From Fibrella aestuarina BUZ 2 (GTDB taxonomy: Bacteria > Bacteroidota > Bacteroidia > Cytophagales > Spirosomataceae): a stretch of 64,000 bases of DNA. The notes under the pieces are model-generated. The model searched no databases. It was not told the origin of the DNA and saw nothing but the letters and a program-made list of their open reading frames with translations. Each line of letters opens with the position of its first letter. Position 1 is the stretch's first letter. The translations under genes were made by a program, and so were the position numbers. Below, piece after piece: positions 49,183 through 58,521 of this stretch. The stretch spans positions 5,580,903-5,644,902 of the forward strand of contig NC_020054.1 in assembly GCF_000331105.1 (NCBI RefSeq), written 5' to 3'.

Positions 49183-52100
49183 ATGAACCGACTCATTTAC
49201 TCACTCCGGCTGGTTTGTCCAATGGCTGCGCTCTGGCTCCTGAACGGGTCGCCGGGGATGGCGCAGGCGATGGCCCGCATGCACACGGTATCGGCCAATT
49301 CGATGGCGTTTTCAACGCAACAGATGACAGCGTCCCGCCAGTTGAAAGACGTACTGATCGAACTGAAATCGCACTACAACGTCGATATTCTGTTTGCCGA
49401 CCGGCTGGTAAACGGCCTGACGGTGTCGCAACGACTCGACTGGTCGGCGGCGCTGGAACGCAACCTCGACCTAGCCCTGCAACAGACGGGGCTACGGTAT
49501 AAAAAAGTAAAGGCGGGCACGTACCTGGTCACCGAACGCAAACTACCGAAGGTCGGCGCCCGATTTCCCGACGGCCAACCGCAACCCGAAGCCGACCCAC
49601 TAGCTTCCCAAACGGAGCGCAGCAACTTCGGCGAGATTGGCCAGCTGGCGCTCAAGCAGGTCGAGCGGGCGGCGGAGATCATCATCCGGGGGCGGGTAAC
49701 CGATGCCGAAAAAGGCGAAGCGCTGCCCGGCGTCAGCGTGGTCATCAAAGGCAGCGTGCGCGGCACCACCACCGACGGCAACGGGACTTTCCAACTCGGC
49801 GTGCCCGATCCGAACACGACGCTGGTGTTCAGCTTCGTTGGCTACGAGCGCCAGGAAGTGGCTGTCGGCAACCAAACGACCCTCAACGTCGCGCTGGCGG
49901 TGAGCGACAAAACTCTCAACGAAGTGGTGGTAGTGGGCTACGGGCAGGTAAAGAAAAGCGACCTGACGGGCTCGGTGGCGACGGTGCCGGTGGACGAAAT
50001 CCGGAAGGTGGCCGTTACCTCGCTCGATCAGTCGTTGCAGGGCCGGGCCGCCGGGGTGCAGATCACCCAGAACTCAGGCGCGCCAGGCGGCTCAACCACC
50101 ATCCGAATCCGGGGTGGCAACTCCATCCAGGGCGACAACGAACCGCTGTATGTGATCGACGGTATTCCGTTTAAAAACGACGGGGCGGGCAGCGGCTCAA
50201 GCTTCAACGTCCTCAGCACGCTCAACCCCAACGACATCGAGAGTATTTCGGTCCTGAAAGACGCCTCGTCAACGGCCATCTACGGCTCACGCGGGGCCAA
50301 CGGTGTGGTGATCATCACAACCAAACGGGGTAAGGCAGGAAAATCGACCATCAACCTCGATGCGTATTACGGCATTCAAACCGTGCGGCGCAAATACCCC
50401 GTACTCAACGGCCGCGAATACGCCCAGTTTGTCAACGACGCCAACACCAACGAAGGCCGCGCCCCCGTTTACACGCAGGCGCAGGTCGACGCGTTTGGCG
50501 AAGGCACCGACTGGCAAAACGAAATTTTTCGGCAGGCCCCCATCCAGAACTACCAACTCTCGTTCAGCGGGGGCGACGAACGTACCCAGTATGCCATTGG
50601 CGGCGGGTATTTCCGGCAGGGCGGCGTGGTGGTCAACTCCGATTTCGACCGGTATTCGTTCCGCATTAACCTGGACCGCAAGCTGACCAACCGCATCAAG
50701 ATCGGCAACAGCCTGACCGTCAGCCGGACCGTCACGAACCAGTCGCGCACCGATGGCGATCTGGGCAGCGCGGGGCTGGTGACCATCGCGGCGCTGCAAT
50801 TCCCGCCCATCCTGCCTGTTTACAACGCCGATGGCAGCTACCTGCTCGGGGCCTCGAACTTCACGGCCGACAACCCGGTGGCGCTGGCCCGCGAGAGCCG
50901 CAACCGCAACACCGCCTTCCGGGCGTTTGGCAATGTCTTCGGCGATTACCAGATCATCGACGGTCTGAACCTGCGGGTGCTGCTGGGGGTCGACGCCATT
51001 CTGCAGAAGCAGGACAACTACCTGCCCCGCTCGGTGTCGAGTGGGCTGGCGCAGGGCGGTGCCGGCTCCATCGCCAACGGGCAGGCGGTTACGTGGCTCA
51101 ACGAAAACCTGCTGACCTACAACCGCACCATCAACACGGTGCACAGCATCGGGGCGCTGGTGGGCTTCACGCAGCAGGCCAACCGCTCGGAAAGCAGCAC
51201 GGCAGCGGCGCGTAGTTTCGTCAACGACAACCTCAGCTCGGGCAATCTGGGCTCGGCAGCGGTACCCTTGTCGCCCTCGTCAGGCATCGGCACCTGGGGC
51301 TTGCAATCCTATCTGGCGCGGGTCAACTACGGCTACAAAGACAAATACCTGCTCACGGCCAGCATCCGGGCCGACGGGTCGTCGCGCTTTGGGGCCAACA
51401 AGCGGTATGGCTATTTCCCGTCGGCAGCCCTAGCGTGGCGGGTGAGCGAAGAAGCGTTCCTGAAAAACGCCCGCGCCCTGAGCGATCTGAAGCTGCGGGC
51501 CACCTACGGGTCAACCGGCAACCAGGACGGCATCGGCAACTACCCGGCCTATTCGCTGCTGGGTACGCAGAACTACGTCTTCGGCAATGCCGTCGCCACG
51601 GGTATTGGCCCAGCGCAGATTGCCAACCCCGACCTGGGCTGGGAGACCACCACACAGGCTGACCTGGGCATCGATCTGGGGCTGTTCAACAACCGTATCA
51701 CCATCACCGCCGACGCCTACCTGAAGCAGACAAAGAACCTGCTGCTGAGCGTGACCATCCCGAGCACGTCGGGCTATTCGAGCGCGATCAAGAACCTGGG
51801 CCGGGTCGAAAACAAAGGCCTCGAACTGGGCATTTCGTCGCGCAACGTGGACAAGGCGTTTAAGTGGAATACCGACCTGAACCTGGCCATGAACCGCAAT
51901 AAAGTGCTGGATATTGGCGGGGCGCCGCAGATTTTCGCCGGCCAGGTGGCCAACATCGGGCAGAACCTGAACTCGGGCATTATCCGCGTCGGCGAACCGC
52001 TGGGGTCGTTCTTTGGGTACGTTACCAACGGCCTCTACCAAACACCCGACGAACTAACGGCGCTGGCCGATCCGCAGGCCCGCAAGCCCGGCGACCGGAA

Positions 52101-52662
52101 ATACGCCGATCTGAACGGCGACAAGAAAATCGACGACAACGACCGTACCATCATTGGCCGGGCGCAACCCAAGCTGGTGGGCGGCCTGAACAACACCTTC
52201 AGCTACAAGGGCCTCGAACTGACCGTCTTCTTCCAAGGCGTTTACGGCAACAGCATCCTGAATGCCAACCGCTTCGAGCTGGAATACCTCAACGCCACCA
52301 CCAACCAGACCCGCGACATCCTGAACCGCTGGACGCCCACCAACACCAATACCGACGTACCCCGCGCCTCGACCACCCGCCCCGCCAACCGCATCTCGAC
52401 CCGGCAGATCGAAGATGGTTCGTATTTGCGGCTAAAGAACATTCAGCTGGCCTACAACCTGCCGTCGGCGGCGGTGCGGGCGCTGAATATCCAGTCGCTA
52501 CGGGTGTATGTGGCCGCCCAGAACTACCTGACGTTTACGAACTACTCGGGCTACGACCCCGAGGTGAACCGCTTCGGGCAGGACGGCCGGAGCCAGGGCT
52601 TCGACTACGCCAGCTACCCCGCCGCCAAAACGATGCTGTTTGGCCTGAACGTCGGATTCTAA
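49183..52662 (+). CDS. SusC-like TonB-dependent receptor with STN signalling domain
   Basis: The 1159-residue receptor has a signal peptide, then an STN (secretin/TonB N-terminal) signalling domain at about 45-115. A carboxypeptidase-regulatory-like domain (IIRGRVTDAEKGEALPGVSV) and the SusC plug start (LNEVVVVGYGQVKKSDLTGS) follow. The plug continues IRIRGGNSIQGDNEPLYVID and SISVLKDASSTAIYGSRGA, and the barrel ends in FGLNVGF. SusC proteins import oligosaccharides or other large ligands with a SusD partner. The STN domain matches the sigma/FecR pair just upstream, so the receptor should control its own operon. Confidence 0.95.
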   Translation: MNRLIYSLRLVCPMAALWLLNGSPGMAQAMARMHTVSANSMAFSTQQMTASRQLKDVLIELKSHYNVDILFADRLVNGLTVSQRLDWSAALERNLDLALQQTGLRYKKVKAGTYLVTERKLPKVGARFPDGQPQPEADPLASQTERSNFGEIGQLALKQVERAAEIIIRGRVTDAEKGEALPGVSVVIKGSVRGTTTDGNGTFQLGVPDPNTTLVFSFVGYERQEVAVGNQTTLNVALAVSDKTLNEVVVVGYGQVKKSDLTGSVATVPVDEIRKVAVTSLDQSLQGRAAGVQITQNSGAPGGSTTIRIRGGNSIQGDNEPLYVIDGIPFKNDGAGSGSSFNVLSTLNPNDIESISVLKDASSTAIYGSRGANGVVIITTKRGKAGKSTINLDAYYGIQTVRRKYPVLNGREYAQFVNDANTNEGRAPVYTQAQVDAFGEGTDWQNEIFRQAPIQNYQLSFSGGDERTQYAIGGGYFRQGGVVVNSDFDRYSFRINLDRKLTNRIKIGNSLTVSRTVTNQSRTDGDLGSAGLVTIAALQFPPILPVYNADGSYLLGASNFTADNPVALARESRNRNTAFRAFGNVFGDYQIIDGLNLRVLLGVDAILQKQDNYLPRSVSSGLAQGGAGSIANGQAVTWLNENLLTYNRTINTVHSIGALVGFTQQANRSESSTAAARSFVNDNLSSGNLGSAAVPLSPSSGIGTWGLQSYLARVNYGYKDKYLLTASIRADGSSRFGANKRYGYFPSAALAWRVSEEAFLKNARALSDLKLRATYGSTGNQDGIGNYPAYSLLGTQNYVFGNAVATGIGPAQIANPDLGWETTTQADLGIDLGLFNNRITITADAYLKQTKNLLLSVTIPSTSGYSSAIKNLGRVENKGLELGISSRNVDKAFKWNTDLNLAMNRNKVLDIGGAPQIFAGQVANIGQNLNSGIIRVGEPLGSFFGYVTNGLYQTPDELTALADPQARKPGDRKYADLNGDKKIDDNDRTIIGRAQPKLVGGLNNTFSYKGLELTVFFQGVYGNSILNANRFELEYLNATTNQTRDILNRWTPTNTNTDVPRASTTRPANRISTRQIEDGSYLRLKNIQLAYNLPSAAVRALNIQSLRVYVAAQNYLTFTNYSGYDPEVNRFGQDGRSQGFDYASYPAAKTMLFGLNVGF

Positions 52663-52681
52663 ACGAATACCCCACAAAACC

Positions 52682-54109
52682 ATGAAAAAGATTCTCTCTA
52701 TTCTGTGTCTGCTGGTCTCGCTGACCGCCTGTGAGGTACTGGAACAAACCCCTGAAGCCACCTTCACACCCGCCAATTTTTACCGCAACGCCGACGATGC
52801 CCGCGCCGCCGTCAGTACCATCTACGACCCGCTGAACTCATCGAACCTGTACGCGCAGGTGATGTGGATTATTCAGGATCAGGCGACCGACGATGCCGAA
52901 TGGGGCAACGGCCGGTCGACAGCCAACCAGCCCAAAAACGACCTCGACAAATACACGTTCACGCCCGCTACAAGCACGTTTCAGTCGGTGTGGAGCACGG
53001 TGTATCAGGCGATTAACCGAGCCAACACGGTCATTGCCCGGGTACCCGCCATCCCGATGGACGACGCGCTGAAAAACCGGTTTATTGCCGAAGCCAAATT
53101 CATGCGCGGCTTTTACTACTTCACGCTGGTGCGGCTGTTTGGCGGTGTGCCGCTGCAACTCACCGAGACCACCTCGCTCGACAACCTGAACGTGGCGCGG
53201 GCATCGGTCGACGATGTGTATAAGCAGGTGATTCAGGATTTTACGGAAGCCGAAGCCGTCTTGCCGACGACCTACAGCGGTGCCGACCGGGGCCGGGCTA
53301 CGCAGGGCGCAGCCAAGGCGTTTCTGGCCAAAGTATACCTCACCCGGCAGGACTGGCCCCGCGCCGCCGCTAAAGCCAAGGAGGTAATAGACCTCGGCGT
53401 GTATGACTTGTGGGCCACGTTCGGCGAAGCGTTTCTGATCGCCAACAAAAACGGCAAAGAAGCCGTCTTCGAGATGCAGGCGCTGGGCGGCGGCGTGGGC
53501 GAAGGCAGCTGGATGCAGGGCTACATGCGCCCCAACTTCGACCGCGTCAATGGCGTAGCGGGCTTCGGGGATGACCCGGCCACGGAAAACCTGTATAAAA
53601 CCTACAGCGCCGCCGACAAACGCCGCGACGTCACCATCAAGCTGTATTCGGCCACCACCAACCCGGCAGCGCCCGCCAGCGTGCTGTTTCCTGGGTACGT
53701 CTACAAATACCTCGACCCGTCGGCCACGGCCAACGGTGAAGGCAGCAACAACTTCCCGATCATCCGCTACGCCGACGTGCTGCTGATGTATGCCGAAGCG
53801 CTGAACGAGCAGGGCGCGGGCAATGCCGACGCCTACACGGCCATCAACCGGATTCGCCGCCGGGCCGGGATCGCCGACCTGTCGGGATTGACGCAGGCCG
53901 AATTCCGCGAGGTCGTGCTGCTGGAACGGCGGCTCGAACTGGCTTTTGAAGGGCACCGGTGGTATGATCTGGTTCGGACCAAACGACTCATCAGCGCCAT
54001 GAAGGCCCAAAACCCCAGCATTCTGGTCGAAGACCGGCATTACCTGCTGCCCATCCCTCAAACCGAGCGCGACGTCAACCCCGCCCTGACCCAAAATCCG
54101 GGATATTGA
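52682..54109 (+). CDS. SusD/RagB-family outer membrane lipoprotein
   Basis: The 475-residue protein has a lipoprotein signal with Cys17 (LVSLTAC) and the SusD pattern: TPANFYRNADDARAAVSTIY, a tetratricopeptide-like helical core (FMRGFYYFTLVRLFGGVPL), NFPIIRYADVLLMYAEALNE and RRLELAFEGHRWYDLVRTKR. It ends in LLPIPQTERDVNPALTQNPGY. It binds the ligand at the cell surface and forms the lid of the SusC barrel. It starts 19 bases after SusC. Confidence 0.95.
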   Translation: MKKILSILCLLVSLTACEVLEQTPEATFTPANFYRNADDARAAVSTIYDPLNSSNLYAQVMWIIQDQATDDAEWGNGRSTANQPKNDLDKYTFTPATSTFQSVWSTVYQAINRANTVIARVPAIPMDDALKNRFIAEAKFMRGFYYFTLVRLFGGVPLQLTETTSLDNLNVARASVDDVYKQVIQDFTEAEAVLPTTYSGADRGRATQGAAKAFLAKVYLTRQDWPRAAAKAKEVIDLGVYDLWATFGEAFLIANKNGKEAVFEMQALGGGVGEGSWMQGYMRPNFDRVNGVAGFGDDPATENLYKTYSAADKRRDVTIKLYSATTNPAAPASVLFPGYVYKYLDPSATANGEGSNNFPIIRYADVLLMYAEALNEQGAGNADAYTAINRIRRRAGIADLSGLTQAEFREVVLLERRLELAFEGHRWYDLVRTKRLISAMKAQNPSILVEDRHYLLPIPQTERDVNPALTQNPGY

Positions 54110-54146
54110 TCACGGCTGACGGGAACACGTACCTACGGATTGACTC

Positions 54147-54863
54147 ATGAAACGCCGGACTTTCCTACAAACGACCCTCGCCCTGGCGCCTTATGGTGCC
54201 GGGGCAGTTGGTCCTTTCACGCAACAACCCGTTGGCGAGTCGGTGATCATCAATGCGGGCGTGGGCGGCAACAACACCGTCGACCTGCTGGCGCGTATCG
54301 AGGCTGACTGTCTGGCGCACCGGCCCGAGCTGACCATCCTGATGATCGGTACCAACGATGTCAACAGCCGGAAGCACGTACCTGTTGACGCCTACGGGCA
54401 GAACCTGCGGCAGCTTTGCACCAAACTCAAAGCCGCCCGCAGCGAGGTCGTCCTGATGACCATACTGCCGGTATACGAACCTTACCTGATGACGCGCCAC
54501 GACCCCAATTTTTACAAACCCGAGGGGCACCCCGCCCGCACAAGGCAGCTAAACCAGCTGGTTCGCGACACGGCTACGTCGTTTGAGTTTCCCTGGCTCG
54601 ATATGCACCATGTCTTCGCGTCGGTGGGCAACATCGGGCTCGACCGGAGCAGCCTGCTGAAAAACGAAGCCAACAGTGGCAAAACTGACGGTGTTCACCC
54701 CACCCCCGACGGCTACCGGCTCATGGCTGTTACGCTGTACACCTTTCTGGCCCAACGGCAATTGCTCAGAAACCGAATCGTGTGCTTCGGCGACAGCATC
54801 ACCCGAGGCGATGCCGATGACCAAACGTACCCAGCCTACCTACAGCGGCTGATCGCCGGGTAG
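54147..54863 (+). CDS. Circularly permuted SGNH/GDSL hydrolase
   Basis: The 238-residue exported protein has an N-terminal RR-containing signal (MKRRTFLQTTLALAPYGAGA). It then runs directly into what is normally the second SGNH block, VIINAGVGGNNTVDLLAR (33-50), then MIGTNDVN (block III, 66-73) and KTDGVHPTPDGY (block V, Asp181/His184). The first block, RIVCFGDSITRGD (210-222, Ser217), with the following YPAYLQRLIAG, comes last and is followed by the stop. All catalytic blocks are present but in rotated order. Only 37 bases separate it from susD, so no lost N-terminal block can be upstream. Members are esterases or acetyl-esterases; here it probably deacylates the PUL substrate (inference). 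Confidence 0.85.
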   Translation: MKRRTFLQTTLALAPYGAGAVGPFTQQPVGESVIINAGVGGNNTVDLLARIEADCLAHRPELTILMIGTNDVNSRKHVPVDAYGQNLRQLCTKLKAARSEVVLMTILPVYEPYLMTRHDPNFYKPEGHPARTRQLNQLVRDTATSFEFPWLDMHHVFASVGNIGLDRSSLLKNEANSGKTDGVHPTPDGYRLMAVTLYTFLAQRQLLRNRIVCFGDSITRGDADDQTYPAYLQRLIAG

Positions 54864-54903
54864 GCGGCCGCTCTCTTTTTGTTTTGCTTCTAAACTCAAT
54901 CGT

Positions 54904-56559
54904 ATGATTTCCTTATCGCGTAAGCGTTTTCTTCTGGCGGCCTTTTACAGTTTGTTTATGAGCCATGTATGGGCGCAACCGGCTGTTCGGCAAGCCGATG
55001 TTATCATTTACGGCGGCACCTCGGCGGCCGTCACGGCGGCGGTTCAGGTGAAAAAGATGGGCAAAACGGTCATCATCGTCTCGCCCGACAAACACCTGGG
55101 CGGATTGTCGGCGGGCGGCCTTGGCTTCACCGATACAGGCAACAAGGAGGTGATCGGCGGGCTGTCGCGCCAGTTTTACCAGCGGCTCTACGCCCATTAC
55201 CAGCAGCCCGATTCCTGGCGATGGCAGAAGCCAGGCGAGTATGGCAACAAAGGGCAGGGTACCCCCGCCATCGATGGCACCAACCGGACGATGTGGATCT
55301 TTGAACCCCACGCGGCAGAGCGCGTTTTCGACGATTTTGTGCGGGAAAATAAACTCACCATCTACCGCGACGAATGGCTCGACCGGGCCGCGACAGGTAT
55401 ATCCAAAAAAGGCAACGTCATTCAATCGTTCCGCACGCTGAGCGGCCACGAGTACCGGGGCAAGATGTTTATCGACGCCACCTACGAAGGCGATCTGATG
55501 GCGGCGGCAGGTGTAAAATACCACGTTGGGCGCGAGGCCAACAGTGTGTACGGCGAAGAACACAACGGCATCCAAACGGAGGTGTTTCATCACCGCCACC
55601 ATTTCATGATGAACATCAGCCCGTATAAAATTGCGGGAGACCCATCAAGCGGCCTGCTGCCCGAAGTGTCGGCGGACCCACCGGGTGAAAAAGGGGCGGG
55701 CGACAAGCGCATTCAGGCCTATTGCTTTCGGATGTGCCTCAGCAATCACCCCGACAACCGCCTGCCCTTCCCGAAACCGGACGGCTACGACCCGGCCCGC
55801 TATGAACTACTGACGCGGGTCTTCGCGTCGGGCTGGCGCGAGACGTTTGCCAAGTATGACCCCATTCCGAACCGGAAAACCGACACCAACAACCACGGGC
55901 CGTTCAGCACCGACTACATCGGCAAAAACTACGATTACCCCGAAGCGACTTACGAACGCCGCCGCGCCATCATCCGCGACCATGAACGGTATCAGAAAGG
56001 CTTGATGTATTTCCTGCAAAACGACCCGAACGTACCGGCCGACGTGCACGAGGCCATGCAGCAATGGGGCCTGCCGAAGGACGAGTTTACCGACAACGGC
56101 GGCTGGCCGCATCAGCTCTATATCCGCGAAGCCCGGCGTATGCTGGGTACGTTCGTGATGAAAGAAGCCGACGCCTTAGGCAAAACGCAGGTGCCTAACC
56201 CCATCGGTATGGGTTCTTACACGCTTGACGCGCACCAGGCCCAGCGGTATGTGAAAGCCGACGGCTACGTGCAGAACGAAGGCGACATCGGCGTGCATCC
56301 CGACAAGCCCTATTCCATCGCCTACGGGTCGATTCTGCCCAAAGAAGCCGAGTGCAGTAACCTGCTGGTGCCGGTCTGCGTATCGGCCAGCCACATCGCC
56401 TACGGGTCGATCCGGATGGAGCCGGTCTTTATGATTCTGGGGCAGTCGGCAGCTACGGCGGCGGTGCTGTCCATCGACAACAAGGTATCGCCGCAGCGCC
56501 TGCCCTACGAGAAGTTGAAGGCCGTTCTGCTCAAAGACGGCCAACGCCTGACGAATTAA
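54904..56559 (+). CDS. Secreted FAD-dependent oxidoreductase (FAD_oxidored family)
   Basis: The 551-residue protein has a signal peptide (to VWAQ, about residue 25), then the dinucleotide motif DVIIYGGTSAAVTAAVQVKK (32-51), HLGGLSAGGLGFTDTG, and FIDATYEGDLMAAAGV. A C-terminal FAD-contact segment, SASHIAYGSIRMEPVFMILG, closes it. Proteins of this group occur in polysaccharide loci of Bacteroidota and Planctomycetes as putative periplasmic dehydrogenases; their chemistry is poorly known. It lies 40 bases after the SGNH gene and is the last gene of the PUL. Confidence 0.87.
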   Translation: MISLSRKRFLLAAFYSLFMSHVWAQPAVRQADVIIYGGTSAAVTAAVQVKKMGKTVIIVSPDKHLGGLSAGGLGFTDTGNKEVIGGLSRQFYQRLYAHYQQPDSWRWQKPGEYGNKGQGTPAIDGTNRTMWIFEPHAAERVFDDFVRENKLTIYRDEWLDRAATGISKKGNVIQSFRTLSGHEYRGKMFIDATYEGDLMAAAGVKYHVGREANSVYGEEHNGIQTEVFHHRHHFMMNISPYKIAGDPSSGLLPEVSADPPGEKGAGDKRIQAYCFRMCLSNHPDNRLPFPKPDGYDPARYELLTRVFASGWRETFAKYDPIPNRKTDTNNHGPFSTDYIGKNYDYPEATYERRRAIIRDHERYQKGLMYFLQNDPNVPADVHEAMQQWGLPKDEFTDNGGWPHQLYIREARRMLGTFVMKEADALGKTQVPNPIGMGSYTLDAHQAQRYVKADGYVQNEGDIGVHPDKPYSIAYGSILPKEAECSNLLVPVCVSASHIAYGSIRMEPVFMILGQSAATAAVLSIDNKVSPQRLPYEKLKAVLLKDGQRLTN

Positions 56560-56801
56560 TCGTCATTAGAAATGTGGTGGCCAATCGGGGATCGGCCACA
56601 CTACGGGTCCCCGACCCAACTAAAGCCAGTTCAACCGCCGTAAGCGCAATCAGCTAGCTAGTTGCTCTACGGCGTTGAGTTTACTTCATGGGTCCCACCA
56701 TCCGGTCGCTTATCTTTTGGCGGTTGTCGCTTTCTATTCGTCGGGCTGCGCCTATTTTTGGTCAGCAGACAAACAGAACCAACAAGTCAACGGATGTGAA
56801 C

Positions 56802-57704
56802 ATGGCTTTTTCGGACAAACTCAAGCAGCTTTTCGGCCTCGGGGCGCCCCCCGAGGCTACCCAACCCACGCCCGACGAGCCAGCCAACCGGCCCCGGGCA
56901 ACCCCGCCGCCCGCCCCGGCGGCGCCGTCGGCTCCCAAACCGCCACCAGCCCCGCAGCGCCGCGAGGAACTGTTTCGGTTCCTGATCGAGAAACTGACGC
57001 CCTACGCCAACGAAACCGATAACGCCCCCCTGGGCCTGCGCCTCTGGGTACGTTGCCCCACGCCCGACGACGTGCAGCTGATGCAGGTGGTGCTCTACGC
57101 CAATCAGCCGGGCCGCTTTCAGGAAGAGTTGAGCCGCCACCTGGCCAACCACTACATCGCCCTGGCCCCCAACTGGCTCTTCGAATGGCAACTGGTCACC
57201 GACGAACTCCCCGTCGATTGCACCTATCATCAGGGCAATTTCGGGCTGACGGTCGTGTTTAAACCCGTAGCCACGGCGGTGCACCCCACCCAACTCCGGC
57301 TGCGCGCGCTCACGGGCCAAACCGCCGAAACCGATTACCTGCTCGACCCATCGCAGAAACTGACGTACTGTGTGGGCCGGGGGGCCACCGTCGAGACGGC
57401 ATCAGGCCGCATCCGAACCAACGATATTGTCTTTGTCGACCCCGAAGACCCCGCCTTCGACCCGCGCCGGGGCGAGGTCAACCAGGTGGTGAGCCGCCAA
57501 CACGCCACCATCAAATTCGACGAGACCGCCCGCCGCTATCGGCTCTACGTCGATCCCGGCGGCCTGCCCACCAACGGCAACAAAACCAAGATTCTGCACG
57601 CTAACGACACCCTCGAACGGGCCGATATGCCCGGCGTCGGCTACCTGCTCGTCCCTGGCGACCAGATCGAACTCGGTGGCGAAGTCAAACTGCTGGTGGA
57701 GTAA
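56802..57704 (+). CDS. FHA-domain protein
   Basis: Starting at the ATG at 56802 gives 300 residues: a short helix (MAFSDKLKQLFGL), a Pro/Ala-rich linker (about 20-55), and a middle domain of ~130 residues without a family match. The C-terminal forkhead-associated domain has YCVGRG, then VNQVVSRQHATIKFD with the phospho-Thr-binding Ser and His. It should bind phosphothreonine peptides, though no Ser/Thr kinase gene is nearby. It is cytoplasmic (no signal) and convergent with the next gene. Confidence 0.8.
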   Translation: MAFSDKLKQLFGLGAPPEATQPTPDEPANRPRATPPPAPAAPSAPKPPPAPQRREELFRFLIEKLTPYANETDNAPLGLRLWVRCPTPDDVQLMQVVLYANQPGRFQEELSRHLANHYIALAPNWLFEWQLVTDELPVDCTYHQGNFGLTVVFKPVATAVHPTQLRLRALTGQTAETDYLLDPSQKLTYCVGRGATVETASGRIRTNDIVFVDPEDPAFDPRRGEVNQVVSRQHATIKFDETARRYRLYVDPGGLPTNGNKTKILHANDTLERADMPGVGYLLVPGDQIELGGEVKLLVE

Positions 57705-57726
57705 CCTCATAGTAGCCGTCAGGCAT

Positions 57727-57765
57727 CCCCCCTCCCCTTATTTCAAGGGCCGGGGCCGGGGGGGG
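57727..57765. terminator. G/C-tract hairpin between convergent genes
   Basis: A C-rich run (CCCCCCTCCCCTT) pairs with a G-rich run (AAGGGCCGGGGCCGGGGG) with two small CC bulges around an ATTTC loop. It lies between the FHA gene and the convergent glycosyltransferase gene. It has no T-tract; termination is inferred from position. Confidence 0.5.
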
Positions 57766-57771
57766 TACTCC

Positions 57772-58521
57772 TTAGCGCACGTCGGCGTACCAGCGTTTTA
57801 GCTTGGCGGGCGGGTAGCCGATGCCCCACAAAAAGCCGATGGTCAGGTAAATGGCGTTGGCTTTCCAAAACCCCCACTTCGCCACCCGCCGATCCGACGA
57901 TTCGACTAGCCGCCCCACCTGCCGAACGCGCCCGTAGCGCACCAGCCTGAGCAGCAGATCGGCCTCTTCCATAATCGGCATGTCATCGGCATAGCCACCG
58001 ATGGCCAGAAACTGCTCGCGCCGGCAAAAGATGGCCTGATCGCCGAAAAGCAGCCGCGCCCCACGAAAGAAAAACAGGTGCGGCCTGAACAGCAGCGGGG
58101 CGTAGTAGGTTTTCAGGAAATTGTGCAGCGACGTCAGCCAACGGGTTTTCGTGGGGCCACGCATGATCGAGATGAAGCCGCCCGCCGCTACTGTTGGGCA
58201 AGCCAGCGTTTGGCCAATCACCGTCAGCGCATCGTCGGGCAGGATGGTATCGGCGTGTAAAAAGCAGAGCAGATCGCCCTGCGCGCGCTGGGCTGCCCCA
58301 TTCATCTGCGTAGCCCGCCCCAGCCGATCGCAGCATAGCAGGTGCAGGTTGGGCCAATCGGTCTGGGCCGCGCGCACAAGGGCCAGTGTCTGGTCGGTGC
58401 TTCCTCCATCGGCTACCCACACCTCAACGGGCTCGGGGCAGAGCTGTCGCACTAAACGCAGGGTGCGGGGCAAATCGGCCGCCTCATTAAGCGTAGGAAT
58501 GATAATCGATACAGACACCAT
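57772..58521 (-). CDS. Glycosyltransferase, GT2 fold (TIGR04283-like)
   Basis: The 249-residue protein opens with VSIIIPTLNEAADLPRTL, then VWVADGGSTDQTL and CFLHADTILPDDAL (the DxD position). RGARLLFGDQAIFCRREQFL and MEEADLLLRL follow, a pattern of the TIGR04283 glycosyltransferase group. A hydrophobic C-terminal helix (AIYLTIGFLWGIGY) may associate with the membrane. Its ATG overlaps the ATG of the divergent HMG-CoA reductase within CATG at 58519-58522. Confidence 0.88.
   Translation of the reverse strand: MVSVSIIIPTLNEAADLPRTLRLVRQLCPEPVEVWVADGGSTDQTLALVRAAQTDWPNLHLLCCDRLGRATQMNGAAQRAQGDLLCFLHADTILPDDALTVIGQTLACPTVAAGGFISIMRGPTKTRWLTSLHNFLKTYYAPLLFRPHLFFFRGARLLFGDQAIFCRREQFLAIGGYADDMPIMEEADLLLRLVRYGRVRQVGRLVESSDRRVAKWGFWKANAIYLTIGFLWGIGYPPAKLKRWYADVR

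Noticed and set aside
52838..54094. Open frame of 418 codons antisense to susD
   Set aside because: It is a mirror of the SusD gene caused by high GC at third codon positions; there is no start signal or domain.
58121..58519. N-terminal extension of the HMG-CoA reductase frame
   Set aside because: The frame is open, but these residues overlap the divergent glycosyltransferase and look like a shadow of it; the natural start is the ATG at 58520.
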